Source: Streptomyces sp. NBC_01216 (GTDB taxonomy: Bacteria; Actinomycetota; Actinomycetes; Streptomycetales; Streptomycetaceae). From it: 64,000 nucleotides of DNA. This document shows, in pieces, positions 1 through 8,558 of this stretch. Location of the stretch: contig NZ_CP108677.1 in NCBI RefSeq assembly GCF_035994945.1, positions 1,054,001 through 1,118,000 on the forward strand, given 5' to 3'. How positions within the stretch are numbered: position 1 is the first letter of the stretch; each line of letters starts with the position of its first letter. The position numbers and the translations under genes are program-made. A model generated the notes under the pieces. It was not told where the DNA came from, made no database searches, and saw only the letters and a program-made list of their open reading frames with translations.

Positions 1-705
1 GTCGCCGTGTGGACGTACTTCGACAACTGCGAACGGCTGCCGGGCGACCAGTTCACCAACATCCTGATCGAGGGCATCGAGAACGGCTGGTTCTGGGGAA
101 TCCCGCTCGACAAGGGGACGGTCAGCGTCGGTTTCGTGACGCCGAGCTCGGTCGCCGGCGACAGCGACCAGAACCTGGAGCAGCTCTTCCGTGACGAGGT
201 CGAGAAGACCACGAAGCTGAAGCACATGCTGCGGGACGCACGTCAGTCGGCCGGTTTCCGCAGCGCCCGGGACTGGTCGTACACGAACCAGACCGTCTAC
301 GGGAAGGGCTGGGCCGCCGTCGGCGACGCGGCGGCGTTCGTCGACCCGCTCATCTCGACCGGTGTCGCGCTGGCGACGACCGCGGGCAGCATCCTGTCCC
401 GGGTCATCGACAAGGTGCTGCAGCACCCGGAGATCGAGGAGGTGGCGCTCAAGCGCTACGCCACCGCCTATCTGAGCTTCTTCAACGAGGTCCGTTCCTT
501 CGTGGAGCGCTTCTACGACCGCTCACTGAAGAAGGAGGACTACCACAAGCTGGCCCAGTCCATCATCGACCCGGAGGAGAAGAACACCCCGGCGGCCGAC
601 TTCGTCACCCTGCTGGGTGGTCTGCGCGGCAAGCACCTCGCGCTGAACATCTCGGTCGACGACCTCGTACCGGAGCCCCCGCTCTCCGCGACCACCAAGG
701 CCTGA
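1..705 (+). CDS. FAD-dependent halogenase, C-terminal part (left-truncated by window edge)
   Basis: The reading frame is open from base 1 to the TGA at 703-705, so only about 234 C-terminal residues are present. It carries the WxWxIP signature of flavin-dependent halogenases (WFWGIP, partial residues 30-35) and the following motif with Gly-Asp-Ala-Ala-Ala-Phe-Val-Asp-Pro, typical of the FAD-binding lower half of this family. Such enzymes use FADH2, O2 and halide to make a hypohalous species that halogenates phenols or indoles. It sits 35 bases before a second halogenase and upstream of a flavin reductase, so the three probably form one transcription unit acting on the 3,5-dihydroxyphenyl product made by the Dpg genes. 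The diagnostic GxGxxG and catalytic-lysine regions lie outside the window, so activity cannot be judged. Confidence 0.9.
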   Translation, partial: VAVWTYFDNCERLPGDQFTNILIEGIENGWFWGIPLDKGTVSVGFVTPSSVAGDSDQNLEQLFRDEVEKTTKLKHMLRDARQSAGFRSARDWSYTNQTVYGKGWAAVGDAAAFVDPLISTGVALATTAGSILSRVIDKVLQHPEIEEVALKRYATAYLSFFNEVRSFVERFYDRSLKKEDYHKLAQSIIDPEEKNTPAADFVTLLGGLRGKHLALNISVDDLVPEPPLSATTKA

Positions 706-740
706 CCCGTCCGACCGACCGTCCAGTGAAGGAGAATCCG

Positions 741-2432
741 GTGCCAGGCAAGAACTCCGCCTCCGCGGTGGAAGACCGGTACGACGTGGTGATCCTCGGC
801 AGCGGCATGGCCGGGGGAATGCTGGGCGCGGTGCTCGCCCGCAACGGGGTCAGGACCCTCATCCTCGACGCGGGCACCCACCCGCGTTTCGCGGTGGGCG
901 AGTCGACCATCCCGTACACCTCGGGCATGGCCCGTCTCATCGCCAAGCGCTACGACGTGCCCGAGCTCAAGGCGCTGTCGAACTACAAGGGGACCATCGA
1001 CGAGATCTCCCCCAACTGCGGCCAGAAGCAGAACTTCGGCTTCGTCTACCACCGCGAGGGACTGCCACAGAACCCGCAGGAGATCAACCAGCTGGTCGTC
1101 CCGCTCGAACTGCGCACCGAGACGCACCTGTTCCGGCAGGACGTCGACGCGCACCTGTTCCACGTCGCGCTCTCCTACGGCGCGGACGCGCGGCTGGCCA
1201 CCCGGGTCACCGACATCGACATCGACCCGGACGAGGGCGCGGTGCTGCGCACCGAGCACGGCGAGGAGTTCCGCGCCTCCTACGTGGTCGACGGCAGCGG
1301 TTTCCGCTCGCCGCTCGCGGAGAAGTTCGGCCTCCGGGAGACGCCGACGCGGGCCCGGACCCACTCGCGCTGCCTCTTCACGCACATGATCGGGGTGAAG
1401 CGCTTCGACGACTCGCCCACGGCGCAGCCGCACGACCAGCCCAGCCCGTGGCACCACGGGACGCTGCACCACGTCTTCGACGGCGGCTGGCTCTGGGTCA
1501 TCCCGTTCGACAACCACGACGCGGCACGCAACCCGCTGTGCAGCGTGGGGCTCACCCTGGACCCGCGGAAGTACCCGAAGGGCTCGACCCCTCCGGAGCA
1601 GGAGTTCGAGGACTTCCTGAAGCGGTTCCCCGAGATCGCCTGGCAGTTCGAGGACGCGAAGGCCGTCCGTCCTTGGGTGTCGACGGGCCGGCTGCAGTAC
1701 TCGGCCGGGCAGGTCGTCGGTGAGCGCTTCTGTCTGACCTCGCACGCCGCCGGGTTCATCGACGCGTTGTACTCGCGCGGCCTGGCCAACACCCTGGAGC
1801 TGGTCAACGCGCTGGGCTGGCGGCTGATCGCCGCCTCCCGCGACGGTGACTGGTCCAGGGAGCGCTTCGCCCATGTGGAGGCCCTGCAGCAGGGGCTGTT
1901 CGACTTCCACGACGACCTCGTCTACAGCTCGTTCGTCGGCTTCGGCCACTACGACCTGTGGAACGCGGTCAACCGGACCTGGATGCTGGGCACGATGAGC
2001 GGCAACATGATGGTCGAGGACGCCTACTACCGGTACAGCGAGACCGGCGACCCCGACGTCTTCCTGGAGACCGAGCGGTCCGGTCACCCGGGCTCCCCCC
2101 TCCCGATCAGCGAGACCTTCGTCCGCATGGGCACGCTGACCCGTGAGCTGTGCGAGTCCGTCGAGCAGGGCACGCTGGCGCCGGAGGTCGCCGCCGAGCG
2201 CATCCACGAGTACATCCGCAAGGAAGTGGACTTCATCGCGCACGCGGACAAGTTCGGGCTGCGGGAGAACCGCTGCTTCAACATGACCCGCGAGCGGATG
2301 GACGCGGCCGAGGAGTGGTCGCGCACCCAGGCCCCGCCGGAGATCGGCCGGCGCATGCTCAACGCCAGCCGGGGCATGGCGCGCGCCAAGGAGGCCGAGA
2401 GCGGCGGTGGCACCGGGGCCGAGGACTACTGA
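741..2432 (+). CDS. FAD-dependent (phenolic-type) halogenase, complete
   Basis: A 563-residue flavin-dependent halogenase. Visible signatures are the FAD fold GSGMAG (residues 20-25), the family motif GESTIP (53-58, in place of the usual GEATIP), a lysine at about residue 96 in a GQKQNFGF stretch that may be the catalytic lysine, and WLWVIP (250-255), which excludes monooxygenase activity in the family. GTG 741 was chosen because AAGGAG lies 7 bases upstream; an in-frame GTG at 726 precedes that site. The substrate is probably a resorcinol-like ring from the DpgA-C pathway: two halogenases plus a flavin reductase were described for the venemycin cluster, where only a monohalogenated product, preferentially brominated, was reported (recalled, not checked). 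The role is inferred from family and context. Confidence 0.9.
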   Translation: MPGKNSASAVEDRYDVVILGSGMAGGMLGAVLARNGVRTLILDAGTHPRFAVGESTIPYTSGMARLIAKRYDVPELKALSNYKGTIDEISPNCGQKQNFGFVYHREGLPQNPQEINQLVVPLELRTETHLFRQDVDAHLFHVALSYGADARLATRVTDIDIDPDEGAVLRTEHGEEFRASYVVDGSGFRSPLAEKFGLRETPTRARTHSRCLFTHMIGVKRFDDSPTAQPHDQPSPWHHGTLHHVFDGGWLWVIPFDNHDAARNPLCSVGLTLDPRKYPKGSTPPEQEFEDFLKRFPEIAWQFEDAKAVRPWVSTGRLQYSAGQVVGERFCLTSHAAGFIDALYSRGLANTLELVNALGWRLIAASRDGDWSRERFAHVEALQQGLFDFHDDLVYSSFVGFGHYDLWNAVNRTWMLGTMSGNMMVEDAYYRYSETGDPDVFLETERSGHPGSPLPISETFVRMGTLTRELCESVEQGTLAPEVAAERIHEYIRKEVDFIAHADKFGLRENRCFNMTRERMDAAEEWSRTQAPPEIGRRMLNASRGMARAKEAESGGGTGAEDY

Positions 2433-2471
2433 GACCGGACTCCGGCCGTCCGGGACCGGCGACCTCTCTCC

Positions 2472-2503
2472 CGGCCCTCCCGGCACCGCGTCCGGGAGGG
2501 CCG
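2472..2503 (+). terminator. Hairpin terminator after halogenase gene
   Basis: A perfect 12-bp stem (2472-2483 with 2492-2503) with an 8-base loop lies 39 bases after the halogenase stop. There is no T tract, as is usual in Streptomyces. The flavin reductase begins 66 bases later, so this may attenuate rather than fully end the transcript. Confidence 0.55.
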
Positions 2504-2569
2504 TCGTCCGCCCCCGGCCGTCCGGCCCCGCCCGTACGTGTCACGCCCGACCGACGCAAGTGAGGACCC

Positions 2570-3097
2570 ATGTCGCACCAGCGGTACGAAGCCGATCTGC
2601 GCCGCCTGATGGCCGGATTCCCCACCGGTGTCTCGGTCGTGACGGCCACGGCCCCGGACGGCGTCCCCTGGGGGATGACGTGCACGTCCCTGTGCAGCGT
2701 CGCCCTGGACCCGCCGACCCTCCTGGTCTGTCTGCGCCGCGACAGCCCCACCCTGGAGGCGGTCCTGGCCGGCGGGACACTCTCCGTGAACCTGCTGCAC
2801 CAGCACGCCCGTTCCACCGCCGAGCTGTTCGGCTCCGGGGCGGCGGACCGCTTCGATCGGATTCCCTGGGTGGCCGCGACGGACGGCGGCCCGCACCTGG
2901 TGGAGGCCGCGCACACGATCGCCGACTGCGTGGTCACCGAAGACCAGGCGGTGGGCGACCACACGATCGTGATGGCCCGCGTGACCCTGGTGACCTCGCT
3001 GCGCTCCCCCCTGCCACTGCTGTACGGCATGCGGCGCTACGGGTCATGGGCGGAGGACGCGGAGAACGGGTTCCTCTCCTACGACTTCATCTCGTGA
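2570..3097 (+). CDS. Flavin reductase (NAD(P)H:FMN/FAD oxidoreductase)
   Basis: A 175-residue protein of the flavin_Reduct family (PheA2/HpaC type), normal length for the family. The N-terminal block FPTGVSVVTA, the TCTSLCSVALDPP segment and LLVCLR are the characteristic flavin-binding parts of the split barrel. It should supply free FADH2 to the two upstream halogenases, which cannot reduce flavin themselves. ATG 2570 has a GAGGA-like ribosome site just upstream. The gene follows a hairpin but remains in the same direction between the halogenases and the isochorismatase-like gene, consistent with one tailoring block. Confidence 0.9.
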   Translation: MSHQRYEADLRRLMAGFPTGVSVVTATAPDGVPWGMTCTSLCSVALDPPTLLVCLRRDSPTLEAVLAGGTLSVNLLHQHARSTAELFGSGAADRFDRIPWVAATDGGPHLVEAAHTIADCVVTEDQAVGDHTIVMARVTLVTSLRSPLPLLYGMRRYGSWAEDAENGFLSYDFIS

Positions 3098-3134
3098 CCA
3101 CCGCGGCCGCCCGCGCCGGAGGGTGAGGACAGCC

Positions 3135-3830
3135 ATGGACGTCTCCGTGATCGCCCCGTACCCGATGCCCGGGGCGGGACACTCCGCCGCGAACCGGGTC
3201 GACTGGGTTCCCGACCCCGCCCGCGCGGTGCTGCTCCTGCTGAACATGCAGGGGTACTTCCTGCGGCCGTACACCCGGGGAGAAGCCCCCCTGACCGGCC
3301 TGCTCGCCAACACCACGGCGCTGGTCGGGGCGTTCCGCCGGCTGCGGATGCCCGTCATCCACACCGTGCAGCCCGGGACCCAGGCACCCGGGGAGCGCGG
3401 CCTGCTCACGGACTTCTGGGGCAAGGGACCCGACGACGTGCTGGAGGACGCGGCGATCGTCCCGGAGGTCGCGCCGGACGCCTCCGGAGTCGTGGTGTCC
3501 GCCTGGCGGTACAGCGCCTTCTCGGGGTCCGGTCTGGACCGGGAGCTGCGCGCCACCGGGCGTGACCAGGTGGTCATCTGCGGTGTGTACGCGCATCTGA
3601 GCTGCGTCACGACCGCTCTGGACGCCTTCGACCGCAACCTGGAGGTCTTCCTCGCCTCCGACGCGGTCGCCGACTTCGACGCCCGCCGGCACCGGGCGGC
3701 ACTGGAATGGGCCGCGGGCTGCTGCGCGGCGGTGCGGACCACCACGGAACTGACCGGCGCGCTCGACGCGGCGGCCCGTCCCGGCACCGCCTCAGAGCCT
3801 GTCGGCCGAAGGCCACCCGGCAGGCCCTGA
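3135..3830 (+). CDS. Isochorismatase-fold protein with altered catalytic residues
   Basis: A 231-residue cysteine-hydrolase/isochorismatase-superfamily protein, clearly EntB/DhbB-like over its length (YSAF at 126-129 and GVYAH later). Two residues essential in isochorismatases differ: the HDMQ aspartate is Asn37 (LLLLNMQ) and the lysine of the usual KWRYSAF is Ala123 (SAWRYSAF). Cys157 occupies the position just before the TTA stretch. Ordinary isochorismate hydrolysis is therefore unlikely; it may be a binding or structural protein, or have a changed reaction. ATG 3135 follows GAGGA by 5 bases. The last 12 or so codons are supplied by a repeat element (3792-3831), and the usual stop in that repeat reads TCA here. 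It follows the flavin reductase by 37 bases and probably shares its transcript. Confidence 0.85.
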   Translation: MDVSVIAPYPMPGAGHSAANRVDWVPDPARAVLLLLNMQGYFLRPYTRGEAPLTGLLANTTALVGAFRRLRMPVIHTVQPGTQAPGERGLLTDFWGKGPDDVLEDAAIVPEVAPDASGVVVSAWRYSAFSGSGLDRELRATGRDQVVICGVYAHLSCVTTALDAFDRNLEVFLASDAVADFDARRHRAALEWAAGCCAAVRTTTELTGALDAAARPGTASEPVGRRPPGRP

Positions 3831-3831
3831 G
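3792..3831 (+). repeat. Palindromic repeat, copy 1 (read through as C-terminus)
   Basis: Begins CAGAGCCTGTCGG and ends CCCGGCAGGCCCTGAG, with inverted arms around GGCCGAAGGCC. Related sequences occur at 15363-15525, 18521-18556 (opposite strand) and 38953-39012. In the other copies a TGA stop forms the first bases of the repeat. Here the corresponding triplet is TCA, and translation continues to the TGA at the far end. Confidence 0.75.
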
Positions 3832-3852
3832 ATCAGCCCCCGGGGGCTGATC
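3831..3852. terminator. 22-bp perfect palindrome after isochorismatase-like gene
   Basis: GATCAGCCCCC directly abuts its reverse complement, giving an 11-bp perfect inverted repeat without a loop. It begins right after the stop codon at 3828-3830 and lies 28 bases before the MFS promoter/operator, so it could act as terminator or as a regulator site. Confidence 0.5.
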
Positions 3853-3879
3853 CCGCTCGACAGCGGCACCCCGCGTGGC

Positions 3880-3904
3880 TACTATTTATACATGTACAAA
3901 AATA
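3880..3904 (+). promoter_or_regulatory. TetR-type operator and promoter of the MFS gene
   Basis: An AT-rich island in very GC-rich DNA. TACTAT (3880-3885) resembles a -10 element, and TTATACATGTACAA (3886-3899) is an imperfect palindrome built on TTATAC-NN-GTA. The same 14-mer pattern occurs at 23369-23382 before the TetR/PchK genes and, reversed, at 37069-37082 between the ABC transporter and radical SAM genes. That suggests one TetR regulator controls all three. Confidence 0.6.
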
Positions 3905-3924
3905 CTGCACGAGAGGAACGTCCC

Positions 3925-5394
3925 GTGAGCCCCGGCGGGGTGCTGTGGACGGTCGCGATCGCCCAACTCATGGTCTCGCTGGACGTCTCGGTGGTGAACG
4001 TCGCCCTGCCCTCCATGCGGACCGCGCTCGGCTTCGACGAGTCGGGGCTCTCCTGGGTGGTCAACGCGTACACACTCACCTTCGGCGGCCTCCTGCTCCT
4101 CGGCGGCCGGGCGGCCGACCGGTTCGGGCGCAGACCACTCCTGTTCGTCGGCCTGGCCCTGTTCGGGGTGACCTCGCTGCTCGGCGGCCTCGCCCAGGGC
4201 CCGGGCCAGCTCATCGCCGCCCGCGCCGCCCAGGGTGTGGGCGCCGCGCTGATCGCCCCGGCGGCGCTCGCCGTGCTCACCACGAGCTTCCCGGCCGGCC
4301 CCCGGCGCGGGAAGGCGCTCGGTGTGTACAGCGCCGTCACCGCGGGCGGCGCGGCCGTCGGCGTGGTGGTGGGCGGCCTGCTCACGGAGTACATCAACTG
4401 GCGCTGGGTCATGCTCGTCAACGTCCCGCTGGCGCTCGTCGGGCTGTGGCTGGCGGGGCGTCACGTCCCGGCCGCAGGGGCGGGCGACACCGCGCGCCGC
4501 CTCGACGTCGTCGGCGCCGTGCTGGCCACCCTCGGCACCTCACTGCTGGTCTTCGCCCTGGTCAGGACGGACATCGAGGGCTGGGGATCGACGACGACCA
4601 TCGGCTCGCTGGCCGTCGCCGCGATCCTGCTCGCCGGCTTCTTCGCCTACGAGGGCACCCGGGCCAAGGAACCCCTGCTGCGGCTCGGTGTCCTGACCAA
4701 CCGGTCCGTGTCCGGGGCGAACATCTACATGATGATGGTCTCCATCAACATCTTCACCTCGTTCTACTTCGTCTCCCTCTACCTCCAGGAAGTCCTCGGG
4801 ATGGGCGCGCTGACCGCCGGTCTCGCGTTCCTGCCGTTCTGCCTGGGCCTGGTCGTCGGCTCGTTGTACGCGGTCAGGCTGCTGGCCCGCTTCGAGGCAC
4901 GCGCCCTGCTGATCGTGGGCGGGGTCGTCGGCGCCCTCGGCATGTTCTGGTTCAGTCAGATCCGGCCCACCGGCAACTTCCTCGTCGACGTCCTGGGGCC
5001 GTCGCTGGTGACCAGCTTCGGCATCGGGCCGCTCCTCGTGCCGATCGCCAACGCCGCCACCGCGGGCGTCGCCCCGAACGAGGCCGGCATGGCCTCGGGC
5101 CTGCTGAACAGCGCCCGCCAGATCGGCGGAAGCATCGGTCTCGCGGCGATGAGCACGATCGCCCTGGCCGTGACCGACCGCGCGCCCGCCACGGACCCGC
5201 CCGGCGCCCGGCTCACCGAGGGATACGGCATGGTCTTCACGGTCAACAGCGGCCTGCTGGTGGTCGCCGTACTGGTGGCGCTGTTCGTACTGCCCCGCCG
5301 CGGCCCGAGCTTCGGACCCGCACCGGTCGCCCCGCAGAGCGGCGCACCGGGCCGGCGTCCCGAGGCGGTCGGCGGGGAGGGCTCGCGCCCCTGA
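3925..5394 (+). CDS. MFS drug/metabolite exporter, EmrB/QacA type (14 TM)
   Basis: A 489-residue membrane protein with about 14 hydrophobic segments. It has the DHA2-family motif LDVSVVNVALP in TM1, the loop motif GGRAADRFGRRP between TM2 and TM3, and a long TM4-TM5 region with LTEYINWRWVMLVNVP. It should use the proton gradient to export a small molecule, most likely a product of one of the neighbouring clusters, or provide self-protection. GTG 3925 is preferred because GAGAGG lies 7 bases upstream and because ATG 3892, giving 11 more residues, falls inside the operator palindrome. The operator matches those of the thiazoline cluster, so this exporter may serve that product although it lies among venemycin-type genes. 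Confidence 0.88.
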   Translation: MSPGGVLWTVAIAQLMVSLDVSVVNVALPSMRTALGFDESGLSWVVNAYTLTFGGLLLLGGRAADRFGRRPLLFVGLALFGVTSLLGGLAQGPGQLIAARAAQGVGAALIAPAALAVLTTSFPAGPRRGKALGVYSAVTAGGAAVGVVVGGLLTEYINWRWVMLVNVPLALVGLWLAGRHVPAAGAGDTARRLDVVGAVLATLGTSLLVFALVRTDIEGWGSTTTIGSLAVAAILLAGFFAYEGTRAKEPLLRLGVLTNRSVSGANIYMMMVSINIFTSFYFVSLYLQEVLGMGALTAGLAFLPFCLGLVVGSLYAVRLLARFEARALLIVGGVVGALGMFWFSQIRPTGNFLVDVLGPSLVTSFGIGPLLVPIANAATAGVAPNEAGMASGLLNSARQIGGSIGLAAMSTIALAVTDRAPATDPPGARLTEGYGMVFTVNSGLLVVAVLVALFVLPRRGPSFGPAPVAPQSGAPGRRPEAVGGEGSRP

Positions 5395-5429
5395 CGCACG
5401 GCACCGCCTCCCTCGCCACCCGGTTCGAC

Positions 5430-5466
5430 CCGACCGGCCGCGCACCTCCCCGGCGCGGCCGGTCGG
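5430..5466 (+). terminator. Hairpin terminator after MFS gene
   Basis: A perfect 14-bp stem (5430-5443 with 5453-5466) and 9-base loop, 36 bases after the MFS stop, followed by TCGTGTGC. It probably separates the MFS transcript from the LAL regulator gene. Confidence 0.65.
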
Positions 5467-5644
5467 TCGTGTGCACGCGGCCATGCGCCCGCCGTCCCGC
5501 CCGCCGTCCCCGGGGGCCGGGAGAGAACGTCCAGCAGTCCTTCAGACGATCTCCCGCACACTGACACGGTCACGGCGCCCGGCACGCCGAACGCCGCAGC
5601 CCGTCGCTGAGGGGCGAACGGGCGCCTGGAGGAGGTGCACACGG

Positions 5645-8398
5645 ATGGTGCTGGTCGAACGTGATCCCCAACTCACTCTGCTTTCCGGCCTGCTGGACCA
5701 ATGTCTGGGCGGAGCCGGCAGCGTCGTGATCGTCCGCGGCCCGGTGGCCGTCGGCAAGACGGAACTGCTGCACGCCTTCTCCGAGCGGGTCGCGGGCGAC
5801 CGGGTGCGCTTCCTGGCCGCCGCCGCCTCGCCGGCCGAACGGCACCTGCCGTTCGGGCTGCTCAGCCAACTCCTGCACGGAGCCGACGCCGAGTACGCGC
5901 AGCGGGCCGGCCTCGCCCTCTCCGGCACCGGACGGACCGACGGACGGATCAGCCCGCGCACCCTGGAGGAGGTCTCGCGCGTCTTCCTCGACATGAGCGA
6001 CGCCGAGCCGCTGCTGATCGGTGTCGACGACGTCCACCACGCGGACGCCGAATCCCTCCAGTGCCTGCTCTTCCTCGCCCGCCGGCTGCGTCGCTCCCGC
6101 ATCATGCTGGTCCTCGGCGACCAGGACAGGACCGGCTCGGACTCCCCCGCCCCACGGACGGAACTGACCCGCCATCCGTACTGCCACCAGATCCGGCTCG
6201 AACCGCTCGGCTGCGACGGGGTCGCGGCACTCCTCGCACACGAGTTGGACCCGCACGTCGCGCACAGCCTGGCCGCCCCCGCGTTCGCCGTGACCGGAGG
6301 CAACCCGCTGCTGGTGCAGGCGCTGGCCGAGGACTGGCAGGCCGCGGCCCGCACGGCGGGGCCCGCGGCGCCCTCCGGCCTCGTCGTCGGGGACCGCTTC
6401 GCCGAACGCGTCGTGAGCTGCCTGCACCGCATCGAACCCGACGCCCTGGCCGTCGCGCGGGCGACGGCCGTACTCGGCGGCACTCCCCCGGCCGGACACG
6501 TCGCCGGACTGTCCGGACTCGGCGGAATCGAGGCCCGCGCGCTGGTCGGTCTGCTCGAGGACTCCGGCATCCTCCGGCAGGGCCACTACCGCCACCACAC
6601 CGCGCGGGCGGCCGTACTCCGGGACCTCGGCGCCCGGGAGCGGGTCGCCCGGCACCGGCGGGCCGCCCACATGCTGCACGCGGAGGGCGGTCGACCCACC
6701 GACATCGCCCACCACCTCGTGGCCGCCGGGGAACCCGCCCAACCCTGGGCGGCGGCGGTACTCCGCGAATCCGCCGCCGGCGCCACTGCCGACGGCCGGA
6801 TCGACTTCGCCCTCGACTGCCTCAAGCTCGCCCACACGATCGCCGACGACGAGCACCAGCGGGCCGTCAGCCGCGCGGTGCTCGCCGACGCCGAATGGCG
6901 GATCGAGCCCGCCCGGGTGGTCCGTCACCTCGGCCGGCTCACCGAGGCCGTCGACCGGCGGCTCCTCGCCCACCGCGACGCCCTCGCCACCCTGGAGTAC
7001 CTGCTCTGGCACGGCCGGCCCGACGAGGCGGCATCGGCGCTCGGCCAACTCTCCGCGACGACCGAGGGACCGGACGCGGCGGACCTGCGCGAGGTACGCG
7101 CCTGCCTGGAACTCTGCTACCCGGGCAGGCGGAAGGGAGCCGGGGCCACGCCGCCCGCCACACCGGCGGACGGGCCGCCGTCGCTCGTCGGCACCGTGCT
7201 GCGGGCCGTGCGGGGCGACGAAGCCGTGGCCGGCGAGCACCTCTGGCAGGGCCTGCGCCCCGAGGAACCGCTCTCCCGGATCTCCCTGGGACTGCTGGCG
7301 CTCTCCCGGCCGGAGCGGCTCACCACGGCGGCGCCGTGGTGCCTGCCGATGCTCGACGACGCCGCCCTCCAGGACGGCCCGGAATGGCCGGGGCTGCCGC
7401 GGGCGGCCCGTGCCGAGGCGGCGCTGCTGCGCGGCGACCTGCCGGCCGCGGCCCGGTTCGCCGCCGGCGCACTGGACGAGACCTCACGGCCGAGCTGGGG
7501 CGTCCTGGTCGGCGCACCGCTCGCCTGCCTGCTGACCACCGCCGTCCGCACGGGGCGGTACGAGGACGCCGCCGCCCACCTGGCGATGCCGGTGCCGGGC
7601 GCACTGCTGGAGACACCGTTCGGGCTGCGGTACCTCCAGGCCCGCGGCCAGTACCAGTTGGCGGTGAACCGGCCCTACGCGGCGCTCAGCGACTTCCAGA
7701 CCTGCGGTCAGCTCCTGCGGGACTGGGACGACGACGGGCCCCGCGCCCTGCCGTGGCGGATCGACGCCGCGCAGGCCCTGCTGCGCCTGCGCCGCCGGGA
7801 CGAGGCGCGCGCCTTGCTGGAGGAGCAGCTCGACGCCCTGCCCGCGGACGACGCGCGGGCCCTCGGCCGGACCCTGCGGCATCTGGCCGCCTCGCTGGAG
7901 CCGCACGAGCGTCCCGCGCTGCTCACGGACGCAGTGGAGTCGCTGCGGCAGGCCGGCGACCGGGTCGAACTGGCCCACGCGCTGGCCGATCTCGGCAGTG
8001 CCTACCACGCGACCGGAGACGCGCGACGCGCCCGGCCCGCGCTCCGGCGCGCCTGGCGGGCGGCGCGCGAGTGCCAGGCCGAGGGCCTGACCCGTTCGCT
8101 GCTGCCCGGACTCGCCGGGACGACGGCGGCACAGCCCCCGGGCGCGCTCCTCGGCGGAGACCGCGCGGCCGAGCTCAGCGCGGCGGAGCACCGGGTGGGC
8201 AGTCTCGCCGCGCAGGGCAACAGCAACCGGCAGATAGCGCAACGGCTGTGTATCACCGTCAGCACGGTGGAGCAGCATCTGACCCAGGTCTACCGGAAAC
8301 TCCGGGTGCGGAACCGCACCGATCTGCCGGTCTTCCTGGAGGGCGACGACTTGGCGGACCCCGGGATTCCGCGGGAGGGCCCCTCCCTGTGCCGCTGA
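5645..8398 (+). CDS. vemR: LAL-family LuxR transcriptional activator (cluster regulator)
   Basis: A 917-residue large ATP-binding LuxR regulator. The N-terminus has a Walker A loop GPVAVGKTE (about 32-40) and a Walker B-like LLIGVDDVHHAD, followed by the long TPR-like middle typical of MalT/LAL proteins. The C-terminal LuxR helix-turn-helix spans roughly residues 842-886 (SNRQIAQRL then TVEQHLTQVYRKL). ATG 5645 follows GGAGGAGG by 9 bases; the frame extends further upstream but without a better site. In the venemycin cluster the LAL gene vemR is the pathway activator; the symbol is given by matching content and position, not by sequence comparison. It is a candidate to bind the GGGAATTCCC palindrome before the type III PKS gene downstream. 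No TTA codon was seen in it. Confidence 0.88.
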   Translation: MVLVERDPQLTLLSGLLDQCLGGAGSVVIVRGPVAVGKTELLHAFSERVAGDRVRFLAAAASPAERHLPFGLLSQLLHGADAEYAQRAGLALSGTGRTDGRISPRTLEEVSRVFLDMSDAEPLLIGVDDVHHADAESLQCLLFLARRLRRSRIMLVLGDQDRTGSDSPAPRTELTRHPYCHQIRLEPLGCDGVAALLAHELDPHVAHSLAAPAFAVTGGNPLLVQALAEDWQAAARTAGPAAPSGLVVGDRFAERVVSCLHRIEPDALAVARATAVLGGTPPAGHVAGLSGLGGIEARALVGLLEDSGILRQGHYRHHTARAAVLRDLGARERVARHRRAAHMLHAEGGRPTDIAHHLVAAGEPAQPWAAAVLRESAAGATADGRIDFALDCLKLAHTIADDEHQRAVSRAVLADAEWRIEPARVVRHLGRLTEAVDRRLLAHRDALATLEYLLWHGRPDEAASALGQLSATTEGPDAADLREVRACLELCYPGRRKGAGATPPATPADGPPSLVGTVLRAVRGDEAVAGEHLWQGLRPEEPLSRISLGLLALSRPERLTTAAPWCLPMLDDAALQDGPEWPGLPRAARAEAALLRGDLPAAARFAAGALDETSRPSWGVLVGAPLACLLTTAVRTGRYEDAAAHLAMPVPGALLETPFGLRYLQARGQYQLAVNRPYAALSDFQTCGQLLRDWDDDGPRALPWRIDAAQALLRLRRRDEARALLEEQLDALPADDARALGRTLRHLAASLEPHERPALLTDAVESLRQAGDRVELAHALADLGSAYHATGDARRARPALRRAWRAARECQAEGLTRSLLPGLAGTTAAQPPGALLGGDRAAELSAAEHRVGSLAAQGNSNRQIAQRLCITVSTVEQHLTQVYRKLRVRNRTDLPVFLEGDDLADPGIPREGPSLCR

Positions 8399-8548
8399 CC
8401 GGCCAGGAGCGGCGGCGGAGCTCCCTTTCCCGCTGTGTCGACGTCGTGGTGCGCCGGACGACTGACAGACGGCGACGTGACGACGAAGTGACGACGACGA
8501 CCTGATATCCGGGAAATACCGGACGCCCGGACGATTCACGTAGGGGGC

Positions 8549-8558
8549 GGGAATTCCC
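8549..8558. promoter_or_regulatory. GGGAATTCCC palindrome, candidate LAL operator
   Basis: A perfect 10-bp palindrome about 280 bases before the dpgA start, in the intergenic region between the LAL gene and dpgA (8399-8831). The core resembles the inverted GGGA/TCCC repeat recognised by some LuxR-type cluster regulators (PimM class). Binding by the LAL protein is inferred only. Confidence 0.4.

Noticed and set aside
3892..3924. ATG 3892 as the start of the MFS protein
   Set aside because: It lies within the AT-rich operator palindrome and promoter; GTG 3925 has a proper ribosome site, and the family N-terminus aligns there.
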